From: CAZYSK01 sp964649415
GTDB lineage: Bacteria; Chloroflexota; Anaerolineae; B4-G1
Reading direction: 5' to 3'
DNA: 48,090 nt
NCBI GenBank assembly: GCA_964649415.1
Contig: CAZYSK010000042.1
Coordinates: forward strand, 1-48,090
The notes beneath the pieces were generated by a model. That model saw only the letters and a program-made list of their open reading frames with translations, was not told where the DNA came from and did no database searches. Position 1 is the first letter of the stretch. Each line of letters opens with the position of its first letter. Made by a program: the position numbers and the translations under genes. This document shows, in pieces, positions 7,158 to 14,984 of this stretch.

Positions 7158-8443
7158 CTTCCGCCGGTACGCGGTCCCAGGGAAGACGCCAGCTCGGCAA
7201 GCATGGTTCTCACGGTTGTTGGGTCGGCCGCCGGGGCGCTGCCCTGGGCCATGTTGGGCCGTCCACCTCCTTTGCCTCCCAACTGAGAGCAAGCTTCCCG
7301 AAGCAGCCCAGCTGCGTCTAGTTCGACCCCCTCGGCGCGCGCAAAGCATAGGTGCGTTCGCTCACCGGTGCTGGCCAGCAGGGCAACCATTCCCGGATGC
7401 TGCTGTGTGAGCTGTTGGGCGAGTGTGCGCACCTCACCCGGTTCGCGGCCCTCCCAGACCTTCCACACCACGCGGTATGGCTCTAAAGGTAATGGCTCGC
7501 CACCGGATGGCGGGACAGGGTGGGCAGTGGCCGCGAGTTCGCGCACCTCCGCCTGAGCCAGGCGCTTGTGCGTCTGGCGCAGGTCGTGTCGCAGCCGTTT
7601 GGCCTCGGAGCGAAGGCGCTCCACGGCTTGATCCAGTTCCCAGTAGCCGACGGTCAGTGTGCCTGTCAGCCGGTTGACCATGGCGTTCTTCGCTTGATAG
7701 TCGCTCAGGGCGCGCCCGCCGCACAAGAACTCGATGCGCGTCTCGTCCCCGCGATAGTCGAGGCGCACCACCTTGACGATACCGACCTCGCCGGTTTGGA
7801 CGACGTGCGTGCCGCCGCAGGGGTTCACGTCAAAGCCGTGTCCTGAGTCTGCTGCAGGCCCTGCGATCTCGACGATGCGTATTGGCCCTTCCACGGCCGG
7901 CGGCCGGCGCAAGGGAAACTCGGCCAGTTCGTCGGTGCTGACGAAGCGGGTGTGGATTGGACGGTTCTCCCAGATGACCTGATTGGCCAATTCCTCGACG
8001 TCCTGCACCGCTTTCGGGTCCAGGCGGGCCACGTTGATGTCCACCGTGCTCACGTCTGTCCCCAGGTGGAAACCCACGGTGTCTGCATCGAGCAATTGCT
8101 CGAACGCGGCTGAGAGTATATGCTGACCGGTGTGCTGCTGCATGTGATCGAAGCGACGGGGCCAGTCCAGGATCCCCTTGGCCTCGGGTCTCCCGTGCTC
8201 AGACGCATAAGAGGGGTCTTCGGACAGAATGTGCAAGATGATGCCGTCTTCCTCCCGCACCAAGACGTCGACCACTTCCACGCCATTCAGTGTTCCACGG
8301 TCGGCTGGCTGTCCACCTGAGGTTGGATAGAAGGCCGTGCGTTCGAGCACAATGGCCGGCTGGCCTTCCCACGTTAGTCGCTCGATCACCGGGCTGGAGA
8401 AGCGCTTGCAGTATGGGTCCGCGTAGTACAGCCGCTCAGACAC
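7145..8443 (-). CDS. AlaX-type alanyl-tRNA editing protein with DHHA1 domain
   Basis: A 432-residue free-standing editing domain related to the editing and C-terminal part of alanyl-tRNA synthetase. Such proteins hydrolyse Ser-tRNA(Ala) or Gly-tRNA(Ala) in the cytoplasm. The zinc-binding and catalytic motifs are intact: HTGQH (His104, His108) and CGGTH (Cys209, His213). The N-terminal beta-barrel region shows AFYPTSGGQPADRG (37-50). After a coiled-coil stretch (about 265-305) there is a DHHA1-type domain ending with GGKGGGRPNMAQGS. The length fits the long AlaX form. The start codon is GTG at 8443, with GGAGG upstream. It lies between the deoxynucleoside kinase genes and the MBL-fold gene in a same-strand run. 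The preferred misacylated substrate cannot be read from sequence. Confidence 0.9.
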   Translation of the reverse strand: MSERLYYADPYCKRFSSPVIERLTWEGQPAIVLERTAFYPTSGGQPADRGTLNGVEVVDVLVREEDGIILHILSEDPSYASEHGRPEAKGILDWPRRFDHMQQHTGQHILSAAFEQLLDADTVGFHLGTDVSTVDINVARLDPKAVQDVEELANQVIWENRPIHTRFVSTDELAEFPLRRPPAVEGPIRIVEIAGPAADSGHGFDVNPCGGTHVVQTGEVGIVKVVRLDYRGDETRIEFLCGGRALSDYQAKNAMVNRLTGTLTVGYWELDQAVERLRSEAKRLRHDLRQTHKRLAQAEVRELAATAHPVPPSGGEPLPLEPYRVVWKVWEGREPGEVRTLAQQLTQQHPGMVALLASTGERTHLCFARAEGVELDAAGLLREACSQLGGKGGGRPNMAQGSAPAADPTTVRTMLAELASSLGPRTGGSQAL

Positions 8444-8509
8444 TGGGCCTCCATGGGCGAGGTGGGGCGGTGTGTCGTGCCTTTCTTGGGTTGCAGTGCT
8501 CTGTGTTTG

Positions 8510-9151
8510 TCATAGGTTGTCGAACACGACCTCTTCACGCCCTTGCAGTTTCTCAAGGATCTTCTCTGCGATCAATTCCAGATGGACAGCGTTCACCACG
8601 AAGTCCAGGTCGTCGCATGGCACCGTCAATACCGGACAGAGAGCGAAGTCGGCGATCCATTCCTCGTAGAGCTCGTTGAGTTGCTTCAAATAGGCATCTT
8701 CGATGCTTTGTTCGTATGGCCGGCCCCTGTGGCGGATTCTTGCCTGAAGCGTCGGCACCGAGGCACGCAAGTATACGATCAGGTCCGGCGGGGGGAGTAC
8801 ACCTATCACGGTCTTGTACAGTCCACGGTAGCTGAGGTAGTCGCGTTCTTCCATCATGCCCTGCTGATAGAGGTTGCGGGCGAATATCTCGGCGTCCTCG
8901 TAGACCGTCCGATCTTGAATCACCGAGTTGGTACGCTGCAGCAACTGCCAGTGGTGGTTCAAGCGGCGAGAGAGGAAGTAAATCTGCGAATGGAAACTCC
9001 ACCGTCGCATGTCCTCGTAGAAGTCGGACAGGTACGGGTTATCGTTGACCGCTTCGAAAAACGGCTCCCAGTTCAACTGGTCTCTCAGCAGTGCTGTTAG
9101 CGTGGACTTGCCCACGCCAATATTGCCCGCGATCGCGACGAAACGTTTCAT
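8510..9151 (-). CDS. Deoxynucleoside kinase (dNK family)
   Basis: A 213-residue kinase of the deoxyadenosine/deoxyguanosine kinase family, which phosphorylates salvaged deoxynucleosides. The P-loop GNIGVGKST is at residues 9-17. Further family features are the NPYLSDFYEDM segment, a DRTVYEDAEIFA motif around the catalytic and base-binding region, and an Arg-rich lid (RIRHRGRPYEQ). The start at ATG 9151 is chosen because AGGGG lies just upstream and because an earlier ATG at 9196 would add 15 unrelated residues overlapping the neighbouring kinase gene. It follows a second kinase gene by 16 bases. Such pairs commonly split dAdo/dCyd and dGuo specificity, but which copy has which specificity is not decided here. 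Confidence 0.9.
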   Translation of the reverse strand: MKRFVAIAGNIGVGKSTLTALLRDQLNWEPFFEAVNDNPYLSDFYEDMRRWSFHSQIYFLSRRLNHHWQLLQRTNSVIQDRTVYEDAEIFARNLYQQGMMEERDYLSYRGLYKTVIGVLPPPDLIVYLRASVPTLQARIRHRGRPYEQSIEDAYLKQLNELYEEWIADFALCPVLTVPCDDLDFVVNAVHLELIAEKILEKLQGREEVVFDNL

Positions 9152-9167
9152 GTCATCCCCTAATCGT

Positions 9168-10046
9168 TTATTTGTCTTGCCCCAGGTCGACCCCAACCGC
9201 CTGGGCCAGGCGATGCAATCGCTGCATCGTGCCCTGTATGGCTGTCCTCAGTGCTGTGTCGCCGCCAGGTGAGCGCGTGGTGCGGGCCAGCACAGCGCCC
9301 ACTTGAGCCATGGCCTCGTTTGCCCCCAGGAACTCCTCTACTTCGCCCCATCGTGACTCGGCAGAGATTGTCTGTGCCGACGTAGCTAGCGTCGCTTGGG
9401 GCTTGGCCGTCGCCATCTTGGGCAAGGGCTTCTGGTGGTCGCCAAGGCCCATCGCCGTCCGTACTTGCCCCTCGACGTAGGCCAGGGCGCTTGGATCCTG
9501 GACGTAGTTCAGGTTGTTGGTGTCGATGGTCAGCACCGGTGCATCGGTGTACGTAGAGAAGTACTGTTCATATGCCCGGCGCAGGCTATCAATGTACTGC
9601 TGGTCCATCTCCCGCTCATACGTCCGGTCTCGGGTAGCGATGCGGGACATCAGTACGTCGGTGTCGGCCCGCAGGTAGACGACCAGGTCGGGCTTGGGTA
9701 GGCTGTCGGACAGGATCTGGTGCAGCCGCTCATAGACGGCCATCTCGTCGCCTGTCAGGTTCAGATGGGCGAAGAGACTGTCTTTGCCGAAGGTGTAGTC
9801 CGCGATCATGGGGCCTTGGGCCAGCTTTTCCGGAATCCCCTTTTGCTGGCGATAGCGGCTCAGTAGGAAGAATATCTGAGTCTGGAAAGCGTAGCGCGCC
9901 CGGTCTGCGTAGAAATCGGAGAGGAAAGGGTTCTGCTCAAATTCCTCCAGCAACAGCTCCGTCTTGAGACGGGGTTGCAGCAGGCGGGCCAGCGTCGTCT
10001 TTCCCACCCCAATCGCGCCCTCGATGGCGAGGGAGTAGGACTGCAT
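9168..10046 (-). CDS. Deoxynucleoside kinase with C-terminal extension
   Basis: A second dNK-family kinase, 292 residues. The P-loop GAIGVGKTT is at residues 10-18, with NPFLSDFYADRARYAFQTQ, DYTFGKDSLFA, YLRADTDVLMSRI and the lid RDRTYEREM following in family order. The kinase fold ends near residue 205. The remaining 85 or so residues (after VRTAMGLGDH) are an Ala/Thr-rich linker and a helical segment I do not recognise, absent from its neighbour and from typical family members. The start at ATG 10046 is preferred over ATG 10094 because homology begins at SYSLAIEGAIG and a GGAGG lies upstream, at a longish spacing of 10. It is the first gene after the consensus promoter at 10224-10252 and probably heads the long minus-strand operon. 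Confidence 0.88.
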   Translation of the reverse strand: MQSYSLAIEGAIGVGKTTLARLLQPRLKTELLLEEFEQNPFLSDFYADRARYAFQTQIFFLLSRYRQQKGIPEKLAQGPMIADYTFGKDSLFAHLNLTGDEMAVYERLHQILSDSLPKPDLVVYLRADTDVLMSRIATRDRTYEREMDQQYIDSLRRAYEQYFSTYTDAPVLTIDTNNLNYVQDPSALAYVEGQVRTAMGLGDHQKPLPKMATAKPQATLATSAQTISAESRWGEVEEFLGANEAMAQVGAVLARTTRSPGGDTALRTAIQGTMQRLHRLAQAVGVDLGQDK

Positions 10047-10223
10047 CAACTGAGGACCTCCATTCTGCTGCAAAAGGGGAGCCAGCGACTCCATAGACCT
10101 GATTCAGCCAAGGATACTCTGACACAGACGAAAAGTCAAGAGCATGGAGGGCTGCTGGCTCTGGCAAGTGGCTCACACGATACCGGCATCCGCCTGATGT
10201 GCTGAGACGGTCACCTCAGGCTG

Positions 10224-10252
10224 ATTATAGCGCCATCGTCCGAACGTGTCAA
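10224..10252 (-). promoter_or_regulatory. Consensus sigma70 promoter for the kinase operon
   Basis: On the minus strand TTGACA (10252-10247), a 17-base spacer and TATAAT (10229-10224) match the consensus exactly. It lies in the gap after the glutamine synthetase stop and fires toward the kinase gene at 10046, leaving a leader of about 170 bases. Confidence 0.9.
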
Positions 10253-10255
10253 AAC

Positions 10256-11686
10256 TCAGACGTCGAAGTACAGCTCCATCTCATACGGATGAGGGCGGTT
10301 ACGCACCTGATAGTACTCATCTTCCATCTTGTACGCGATCCACTGATCGATCAGTTCTGGGCTGAGGACGTCGCCGGCCAGCAGGAAGTCGCTGTCAGCG
10401 GCGAGCGCCTCCAGGGATTCCTTGAGCGAGGTAGGCAGTGCCTGTATGTCTGCGCGCTGTTCGTCCGTCCAGGAGAAGACGTTGGCGTCTATGGGACCAA
10501 ATCCCGCGTCCGTGGGATCGATCCCACGGCGAATTCCGTCCAGCCCTGCCATAAGCTGCGCGGTCAGGGCAAGGTAGACGTTGCACGTTGCGTCTGGAGG
10601 TCGGAACTCGATGCGCACGCGGTCGGGTTGGGTGGCGTAGCGAGGGATACGCACGGCGGCGCTGCGGTTGCCGACCGAGAAGAAGGCGTTGACCGGGGCC
10701 TCGAAGCCGGGGACGAGCCGCCGATATGAGTTGGTGCTGGGGTTGGTGAATGCCAGCAGCGCCGGCCCGTGGAGGAGCAGCCCACCAACGTAGGACAGAG
10801 CCACGTCGCTCAGCAGCCCATATCCTTTGGGATTGTAGAAGACGTTGCGCCCGCCTTTGAAGAGATGCTGGTGAAAGTGCATCCCTGAACCCGCCTCACC
10901 GTAGATCGGCTTAGGCATGAAGGTGGCCGTGTGCCCGTGCCGGTGGGCGACCATCTTGATGGTGTATTTGATGGCCATTGCCACGTCACCGGCCTCCAGC
11001 AAGCCTGTCAGCGGTATCTCGATTTCGCACTGTCCCGGACCGCCTACCTCGTGGTGGTGGTACTTGATGGGCACTCCCATTGCTTCCAGGCAAGTGCACA
11101 TCTCGGTGCGCAGGCTGTACAGGGTATCCCTGGGGGGGATGGCGTGATAGCCGCCGTGGAGCGGTATGTTGTGTCCGTGTCCTCCAGCGCCACTGCGCCA
11201 CGCAGCCTCCCCCGATTCGACGCTGTAGCCGGAGCGGTTCATCTCGTTCTCATAGGCCACGCTATCGAAGACATAGAACTCAAACTCCGGTCCCCACTGG
11301 CTGCGGTCCGCGATTTCACTTTCGGCCAAGTATTCCTCCGCGCGCCGGGCGACATTCCGTGGGTCGTTGGGGAAAGTCTCCTTTGTGTCCGCCTCCAATG
11401 TCGTGCAGATGAAGCTGAGCGTAGGCACGTCCCAGAAGGGGTCAACGAATCCTGTGGTGAGATCGGGTACCAGCACCATATCGCCGGTCTTGACCGACTT
11501 GAGCCCGACGGCGGAGCCGTCGAAGCCGACTCCATCCTCCATCAGCGCGGGTGTGAACTGGGAGCGTGGGATCGTCAGATGATGCCACCGTCCCCACAGG
11601 TCGGTGAACTTGAGGTCAATCATCTGAATATGGCCCTGTTCGGCAAAGCGCTGTGCTTGATGAAGCGAGTTGAAGCAGGTAAACAT
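10256..11686 (-). CDS. glnA: Glutamine synthetase, type I
   Basis: A 476-residue GSI enzyme (L-glutamate + NH3 + ATP to glutamine), cytoplasmic and normally dodecameric. Visible signatures are the N-terminal beta-grasp region with FTDLWGRWHH and DGSAVGLKSV, the metal-binding block FMPKPIYGEAGSGMHFHQHL, NPSTNSYRRLVPGFEAPV, and the RIEFRPPDATCNVYLA region. The usual Arg motif around RNRPHPYEMELYFDV closes the protein. The KLYDLPP-like adenylylation segment of enterobacterial GlnA is not evident, so adenylylation control is doubtful. The ATG at 11686 is preferred because AAGGAG precedes it and homology begins there; the upstream candidate at 11719 lacks a binding site. It lies 54 bases after a glycosyltransferase gene. 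Confidence 0.95.
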   Translation of the reverse strand: MFTCFNSLHQAQRFAEQGHIQMIDLKFTDLWGRWHHLTIPRSQFTPALMEDGVGFDGSAVGLKSVKTGDMVLVPDLTTGFVDPFWDVPTLSFICTTLEADTKETFPNDPRNVARRAEEYLAESEIADRSQWGPEFEFYVFDSVAYENEMNRSGYSVESGEAAWRSGAGGHGHNIPLHGGYHAIPPRDTLYSLRTEMCTCLEAMGVPIKYHHHEVGGPGQCEIEIPLTGLLEAGDVAMAIKYTIKMVAHRHGHTATFMPKPIYGEAGSGMHFHQHLFKGGRNVFYNPKGYGLLSDVALSYVGGLLLHGPALLAFTNPSTNSYRRLVPGFEAPVNAFFSVGNRSAAVRIPRYATQPDRVRIEFRPPDATCNVYLALTAQLMAGLDGIRRGIDPTDAGFGPIDANVFSWTDEQRADIQALPTSLKESLEALAADSDFLLAGDVLSPELIDQWIAYKMEDEYYQVRNRPHPYEMELYFDV

Positions 11687-11740
11687 GGTATACTCCTTGT
11701 TGTGGTCTGCGCTAATCAATGGGCATTGTCTCGCAACGTG

Positions 11741-12862
11741 TCAAACGGGTCGTTGTTGACCGTTGATCATCTCTCTATACACGGCTACGGTGTCTGTAGC
11801 GACCTGCGCCTGTGTGAAGTGGTCCAGCACTCGCGCTCGGCCCAGTTGAGCCAGGCGTGTCCTCAAGTCTCGGTTTTGCATCAAGCGTGCCAGGCAGTCT
11901 TGCAGGGCTTGCACGTCCTGTTCGGGGAATATCAACCCGGCGTTGCCCACCACGTTGGGGATCTCTCCACAGTCGGATCCGACGATTGGCACTCCGCAGG
12001 CCATCGCCTCAATGAGTACACGCCCAAACTGCTCGATCCAGTTGGGCTGGGAGCGCGATGGTACTACCAGTACGTCCAACTGCCGGTAGAGATGCGGCAG
12101 CTCCGCGGAAGGAAGGGCACCCCGGAAGGCGACGCGCTCGGCCATGCCCAGTTGGCGTGTGAGCATGTCCAACTGATCTCTTCCTGGTCCTGCCCCTACG
12201 ACGTCCAATCGCCATTCGCCCTCGATCCCTGCCACTGCCTTCAGCAGCAGATCCACGCCTTTCTCGGGTACCAGCCGCCCTACGTAGCCTACGAGAAACG
12301 GGGAGGAGGCATCACGCTTCCCGTCGGGCGGGGAGAAGATCGCGGGGTCCACGCCGAACTGGGGAATCGTGGACATGGGGCCGGCGTAGCCTTTCTCGCG
12401 CCAGACGGCTGCTGCCCCTGCACTGCCCACGATGCCGTAGTCCGTGTGGGTCAGGTTGTAGCGCTCGATCAGCCGGAAGGGAAGCGGGTAGCGGCGGTTT
12501 AGATTCTGCCACGAGAACCAGAGCGCACGCGCGCCGACGTGCTTGGCCAGTCGCAACGCGTGAAACGTTGCGAAGTTGTACGGCTCTTCATCTACGTGCA
12601 CGATGTCGGGAGCGAAAGCGCGCAATCGCTGTCCCAGGCGGGGGTAGAAGTGCAGGTGGAAGCTTCCGTTGAGGGCGATGGGTTCGACCACCAGTTGGTA
12701 GCCGGTGGTATAGGCCGGTTCTAGCCGGATCAGGCGACTGCCGTCGCGCCACGACGGGGGCACGACTACCATCAACTCGATGTCCTGGAAACGGGCGATC
12801 TCCTCCAGTTTACGCTGATAGGTGCCCACCAGGCACGCTTTGGAGACCATCAAGATGCGCAT
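11741..12862 (-). CDS. Glycosyltransferase family 4
   Basis: A 373-residue retaining glycosyltransferase of the GT4/GT-B type. The N-terminal Rossmann half begins MRILMVSKACL and includes DIVHVDEEPYNFATFHA. The C-terminal half has VGYVGRLVPEKGVDLLLKA, VVGAGPGRDQL and the nucleotide-sugar motif EQFGRVLIEAMACGVPIVGSDCGEIP with the paired Glu residues of the EX7E pattern. It is likely cytoplasmic, adding a sugar to a lipid- or polysaccharide-linked acceptor; donor and acceptor are unknown. The gene is divergent from the secreted LysM-protein gene and upstream of glutamine synthetase on the same strand. No clear promoter was found for it. Confidence 0.9.
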   Translation of the reverse strand: MRILMVSKACLVGTYQRKLEEIARFQDIELMVVVPPSWRDGSRLIRLEPAYTTGYQLVVEPIALNGSFHLHFYPRLGQRLRAFAPDIVHVDEEPYNFATFHALRLAKHVGARALWFSWQNLNRRYPLPFRLIERYNLTHTDYGIVGSAGAAAVWREKGYAGPMSTIPQFGVDPAIFSPPDGKRDASSPFLVGYVGRLVPEKGVDLLLKAVAGIEGEWRLDVVGAGPGRDQLDMLTRQLGMAERVAFRGALPSAELPHLYRQLDVLVVPSRSQPNWIEQFGRVLIEAMACGVPIVGSDCGEIPNVVGNAGLIFPEQDVQALQDCLARLMQNRDLRTRLAQLGRARVLDHFTQAQVATDTVAVYREMINGQQRPV

Positions 12863-12889
12863 AGGCGCTCCCTCTATCTACACCATAGT

Positions 12890-12917
12890 TTGACAAGCAT
12901 TTGCATTGTGCTATAAT
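12890..12917 (+). promoter_or_regulatory. Consensus sigma70 promoter for the LysM-protein gene
   Basis: TTGACA (12890-12895), a 16-base spacer and TATAAT (12912-12917). Transcription would begin near 12924, giving a leader of about 335 bases before the ATG at 13260. Confidence 0.85.
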
Positions 12918-12923
12918 TTGCCC

Positions 12924-13259
12924 GCTTTGGCAAGTATGGCGGAAGGTGAGGTTTACTGGACCGTCAACGCGGTCGGGCGATAGAGTTGAGTCGCGGTGCA
13001 GCGTTGTTGACGGCGACACTGCAGGCCGATGCTCTGGGGGGCCCGTCGCGCTTCTTCTGCGCCGATTGTTCATCGCATGGATGGTGTGAACGTCCTCGCG
13101 TGTCATCGGCTGGCCCGCCTTGTGATAAATCGCGGCCGCGTTCCCCAGTTGATCTACTTCATTCCTTCTGCTGACTGTCAATGAACAGAATTGTAGCGTA
13201 CGTTGTGTACCTGTTCATTCAATTGCCAATCCTTGTGAAGCCTCTGAAGGGAGGGACTC
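12924..13259 (+). other. Long untranslated leader with an inverted repeat
   Basis: The 397-base gap between the GT4 and LysM-protein genes holds no convincing gene. Besides the promoter it contains a perfect 9-bp inverted repeat, AATGAACAG (13180-13188) and CTGTTCATT (13211-13219), separated by 22 bases and sitting 40-80 bases before the start codon. It also holds a small GACCG/CGGTC hairpin near 12960. The inverted repeat could be an operator or an RNA stem-loop. The ribosome binding site GGGAGGGA lies just before the ATG. Confidence 0.5.
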
Positions 13260-14873
13260 ATGATTCGAAACCGTATGTGGATCGGCGTCTTGCTCGTGGC
13301 TGTGGTCGTGGGCATCGTACCGATTCTCTCAGTGGCAGCGCCCGCTTCGTCTTGGCCGTCGCAGGAAGGGGTTGAGCTGCTGAAGAACCCTGGGTTTGAG
13401 GGCATCACCTGCGCGCCTGGCTCCGACACTGGGTGGTGTCTCGACAACTGGACGCACGACGCGTTCGACGGAAGTATCCACGACAACATATTCACGCCCC
13501 AGGGGTGGGTGACATGGTGGCGCAAGGGAGACCCGTACGGGCAGCCCGAGGTCAAGACCATTCCCAGGGTACCTCCGTTCACCGGGGAATTGGAGCGCAT
13601 TCGCAGTGGCAACTATGCGCTGCTTCTGTTCACTTTCTATCGCCTGCAAGACATGGGGCTCTATCAGGTCGTAACGGGACTGGAACCGGGAGCGTCGGTG
13701 CAGTTCTCGGCCCACGCGCACGGATGGAGCTGTGACCAGGATACGCCACTGGGCTACACGTGCGCCGACCCGTGGAACCAGGTCTTCCAGGTTGGTATTG
13801 ACCCTAACGGTGGCACGGACGCGTTCTCGCCAGGCGTCGTTTGGAGCGGGGAACAGCTTTCCCCAGACAACTACAACCTGATTGGGCCGGTCACGGCTCA
13901 GGTGGGGGGCGGCGGCAGTGTGACTGTCTTCTTGCGCTCCAAGACCAAGTGGCAGTACAAGTACCAGGATGCCTACTGGGATGATGCCAGCCTGGTGATG
14001 ACTTCTCCGGGTACACCTCCCACTGACACGCCCCCGCCACCGCCTCCGACGGCGACGCCTGGGCCTTCTCCTACGCCACGGGCAACCCCCACGCCCCGCC
14101 CCGACGGCGCGACGGTTCACATTGTTGGGGACGGTGATACACTCTTCGGTATTGCACTGACGTACGGCGTGGATGCGGATGAGATCCGCCGGCTCAACGC
14201 TGGCTCTCTCGGGGCCAACGACATGATCTGGCCGGGGATGGAGCTGGTGATTTCCATGCCCAGCGTCGCCCCCCCGGCCACCGCGCTGCCCACGCCCGCT
14301 GCAGCCGCGCCGACCGCTGAGGCGGGGAACCCGCCTGCGGTGGAAGAGGGAGAAGCGCCACAGTCGCCAGAGGTGGTGGGTGGCGGTGCTTCTGTCTGTG
14401 TGCTGGCCTATCACGATCGGAATAGTGACACGTTCCGAGATCCGGCGACGGAGGAGCTGTTGCCCAATGCGGAGTTCACCGTTGCTGACGTATCGGGTGT
14501 GATAGATCGCTATACCTCCGACGGTGTGCACGAGCCGCACTGTTTCACCGGTTTGCCAGCCGGGGCGTACCGGGTGATCCAGAACTCACCTCCGGGCTAC
14601 GCGCCCATCACCCCGGCCGAGTGGCCGGTGGCCTTGGCGGAGGGTACCGGCCTGGAGTTGCAGTTCGGCAACGTGCGAAGCGAGGAGACTGGCGCACCCG
14701 GCGAAACCGCGCAGCCTGAGACTGTGGGTGAAGGGGATGAGAACCAGCCCGCCGGTGATGAATCGACCTTCCGCCGGCTGTTCGCCATCATCGCCAGGGT
14801 CAGCGGTGTGTTGGTCCTGGTCCTTGCGGCAGGTGTGGCGGTGCTGTTCGTGCTCAATCGGCGGAGGATGTAA
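13260..14873 (+). CDS. Secreted, membrane-anchored LysM protein with carbohydrate-binding-like domain
   Basis: A 537-residue exported protein. A signal peptide spans about 1-28. Residues 35-247 form a beta-sandwich resembling a carbohydrate-binding module (opening LLKNPGFEG, closing with a YWDDASLVM-type strand). A Pro/Thr-rich linker (251-282) leads to one LysM domain at about 285-331 (GDGDTLFGIALTYGV, then NDMIWPGMELVI), which typically binds peptidoglycan or chitin-like glycans. A prealbumin/SdrD-like fold at about 378-472 (VCVLAYHDRNSD, then GLPAGAYRVI) follows. An acidic spacer and a C-terminal membrane helix (506-533) with a basic NRRRM tail complete it, so both halves face the outside. 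The strong terminator at 14895-14929 closes the transcription unit. It is probably a cell-envelope structural or adhesion protein; no catalytic residues are recognised. Confidence 0.85.
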   Translation: MIRNRMWIGVLLVAVVVGIVPILSVAAPASSWPSQEGVELLKNPGFEGITCAPGSDTGWCLDNWTHDAFDGSIHDNIFTPQGWVTWWRKGDPYGQPEVKTIPRVPPFTGELERIRSGNYALLLFTFYRLQDMGLYQVVTGLEPGASVQFSAHAHGWSCDQDTPLGYTCADPWNQVFQVGIDPNGGTDAFSPGVVWSGEQLSPDNYNLIGPVTAQVGGGGSVTVFLRSKTKWQYKYQDAYWDDASLVMTSPGTPPTDTPPPPPPTATPGPSPTPRATPTPRPDGATVHIVGDGDTLFGIALTYGVDADEIRRLNAGSLGANDMIWPGMELVISMPSVAPPATALPTPAAAAPTAEAGNPPAVEEGEAPQSPEVVGGGASVCVLAYHDRNSDTFRDPATEELLPNAEFTVADVSGVIDRYTSDGVHEPHCFTGLPAGAYRVIQNSPPGYAPITPAEWPVALAEGTGLELQFGNVRSEETGAPGETAQPETVGEGDENQPAGDESTFRRLFAIIARVSGVLVLVLAAGVAVLFVLNRRRM

Positions 14874-14894
14874 GCTTTTTCGACTGTTGTTGCG

Positions 14895-14929
14895 AACGCC
14901 GCCAGGGGCCAAAGGCCCCTGGCGGCGTT
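14895..14929 (+). terminator. Strong hairpin terminator after the LysM-protein gene
   Basis: A perfect 16-bp stem (14895-14910 with 14914-14929), loop AAA, followed by TCTTCGTGTCTTT. It begins 21 bases after the stop codon. Confidence 0.9.
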
Positions 14930-14952
14930 TCTTCGTGTCTTTGACAGACCCA

Positions 14953-14984
14953 GACCCTAAAGGTTTCGGAAAACCTTTAGGGTC
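14953..14984 (-). terminator. Hairpin terminator at the end of the glycosylphosphotransferase gene
   Basis: A perfect 14-bp stem GACCCTAAAGGTTT/AAACCTTTAGGGTC with a four-base loop. On the minus strand it overlaps the last bases of the stop codon. The downstream minus-strand sequence has no long T-run, but the AAACC/GGTTT part of the stem is A/T-rich. Confidence 0.7.

Noticed and set aside
11711..11744. A TTGACA overlapping the GT4 stop as a promoter for glutamine synthetase
   Set aside because: The hexamer is good, but no acceptable -10 lies 16-18 bases downstream on the minus strand.
10931..12502. A 523-codon plus-strand open frame
   Set aside because: It is antisense to the glutamine synthetase and GT4 genes, has no recognisable motifs, and follows from the GC-skewed third codon positions of the real genes.
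13329..14540. A 403-codon minus-strand open frame
   Set aside because: It lies antisense to the LysM-protein gene, whose signal peptide, LysM and membrane anchor are clear.
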